This document shows positions 7,261 through 7,861 of a DNA stretch of 7,861 nucleotides, one piece after another (position 1 is the first letter of the stretch; the number at the start of each line of letters is the position of its first letter). Where the stretch lies: contig USHH01000100.1 of assembly GCA_900554345.1 (NCBI GenBank), positions 1 through 7,861 of the forward strand. Reading direction: 5' to 3'. The notes under the pieces are model-generated. The model made no database searches. It was not told where the DNA came from and worked only from the letters and a program-made list of their open reading frames with translations. The position numbers and the translations under genes are program-made. This DNA comes from an uncultured Bacteroidales bacterium. Its GTDB lineage: Bacteria > Bacteroidota > Bacteroidia > Bacteroidales > Muribaculaceae.

Positions 7261-7367
7261 GGACGCGGCGGAGATGTTTTTTTCAAAGCCGCTGTCTCAA
7301 AGCCATAACTTCGGCTGCGCCGTCTCATCCGTATGTGTATATGGAAATCGTGGAAACGTACTAAATA
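7261..7367. other. Non-coding segment between the intron fragment and the AT-rich tail
   Basis: I see no open frame of note here. The segment has short GC-rich inverted repeats around a T7 run, such as GCGGC and GCCGC flanking a T-rich loop, and ACGGA pairing with a later TCCGT. These could be decayed intron domain II/III sequence. I could not match it to intact introns. Confidence 0.3.
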
Positions 7368-7390
7368 AAACTATGACAAAAACATAGTTT
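7368..7390. repeat. Small AT-rich inverted repeat (hairpin)
   Basis: AAACTATG (7368-7375) and CATAGTTT (7383-7390) are perfect 8-bp arms around a 7-nt A-rich loop. It marks the boundary between the more GC-rich intron-derived DNA and the AT-rich tail. No T-tract follows that would make it a clear terminator, and its function is unknown. Confidence 0.5.
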
Positions 7391-7500
7391 ATCAATCGAC
7401 CGTCCGCGCCCTCCTATAATCCGTTAATATATTGGCTGTTATATCGTTAAATTGCGTAAGGCTTTATGTGTGAGAGCGTTTCAGCAGTTAATGTTAAGCG

Positions 7501-7861
7501 TAGGTATGGAGGGATTGGAGTAACCCAAATCAATACTATATATAAAAGAAAAGCCATTAACGGTTAATTCTTACCTCTTCCAATCATTAGATGCCATAAC
7601 CTATTGAATATGTTGCCAATATCCTATTTATTGGTTACGATAGGTCTAAAGAGAGTGTTCCATCCGATTTTACTTTATATATAAACACTTTTTCCAACCG
7701 TTCACTATCATTGCCTATTCTATCCATTAATTGCCATAATCCATTGTAAATGTTGTTGGTATATGGATTAATGACAGTGACAGTCAATAGTATGGAGGGA
7801 TTATGGTTTTTCCTTTATATATGGATATTAACCCAATCAATCCACATTTCTTAACAGCAAT
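7501..7861. repeat. AT-rich non-coding tail with degenerate repeats spaced about 140 bp
   Basis: Several blocks recur at offsets of 139-140. TAGGT is at 7501 and 7641. TATATATAA is at 7537 and 7676, and a CTTTATATAT block at 7673 recurs at 7813. A 29-base stretch starting TT(A/G)CCT is at 7571 and 7711, matching at 22 of 29 positions. The overlapping stretches 7593-7615 and 7733-7755 (GCCATAA..ATGTTG) match at 19 of 23. TATGGAGGGATT is exact at 7505-7516 and 7791-7802, each time followed by AACCCAA(A)TCAAT. This implies two diverged units and part of a third. A palindrome ATTAAC-G-GTTAAT sits at 7556-7568. No reading frame, tRNA or rRNA is recognisable. Base composition differs sharply from the three genes. 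Confidence 0.5.

Noticed and set aside
7330..7362. Possible decayed group II domain V (CCGTATG..GGAAACGTAC)
   Set aside because: The two sides do not pair into the 34-nt hairpin and the AGC catalytic triad is not in place, so I could not support it.
7835..7850. DnaA box or replication origin in the AT-rich tail
   Set aside because: The best match (CAATCCACA) has two mismatches to TTATCCACA and is single, with no cluster and no dnaA-region genes.
7501..7861. CRISPR array
   Set aside because: The repeated blocks are diverged, spaced about 140 bp apart and lack identical 25-40-bp repeats with uniform spacers. No cas gene is present.

Overview
The window looks like chromosomal DNA from a Bacteroidales bacterium. 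I favour a GC-rich gut lineage such as Muribaculaceae, but that rank is inference. Three things support the order: a TPR/transmembrane/LuxR-HTH regulator of a Bacteroidota-specific architecture, a large cargo protein ending in a type IX secretion (T9SS) sorting domain, and promoters with the Bacteroidota -7 consensus TAnnTTTG and no Shine-Dalgarno sequence before the start codons.

Layout. Positions 1681 down to 1 (minus strand) hold a signalling regulator that runs off the left edge with only its last residues missing. A 198-bp intergenic region (1682-1879) separates it from a divergent gene at 1880-5926 (plus). It holds a promoter for each direction and a near-perfect 16-bp palindrome close to the regulator's promoter. 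The 1880-5926 gene encodes a 1348-residue exported multidomain adhesin-like protein: signal peptide, gingipain/hemagglutinin-type DUF2436-like module, alternating Ig-like and jelly-roll modules, and a T9SS type A C-terminal domain. A very strong intrinsic terminator follows at 5958-6007. A monocistronic gene at 6106-6921 encodes an exported carboxymuconolactone-decarboxylase/cupin fusion and ends at a second hairpin (6944-6975).

The right-hand 940 bases contain no credible gene. Positions 7009 to about 7260 match the conserved domain I region of a bacterial group II intron, but no reverse transcriptase and no domain V are visible, so it looks like a truncated relic. From about 7361 the DNA turns abruptly AT-rich. 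It carries a small hairpin and then degenerate repeats about 140 bp apart (roughly 7501-7861), whose function I do not recognise.

No pathway links the three genes. The one suggestive association is the divergent pairing of a membrane-anchored TPR-HTH regulator with a T9SS surface-protein gene across a shared promoter region, which makes regulation of the second by the first a testable idea. I did not find a convincing new multi-gene system. The most unusual elements are the peptidase-less gingipain-like adhesin, the exported CMD-cupin fusion and the repeat-bearing AT-rich tail.
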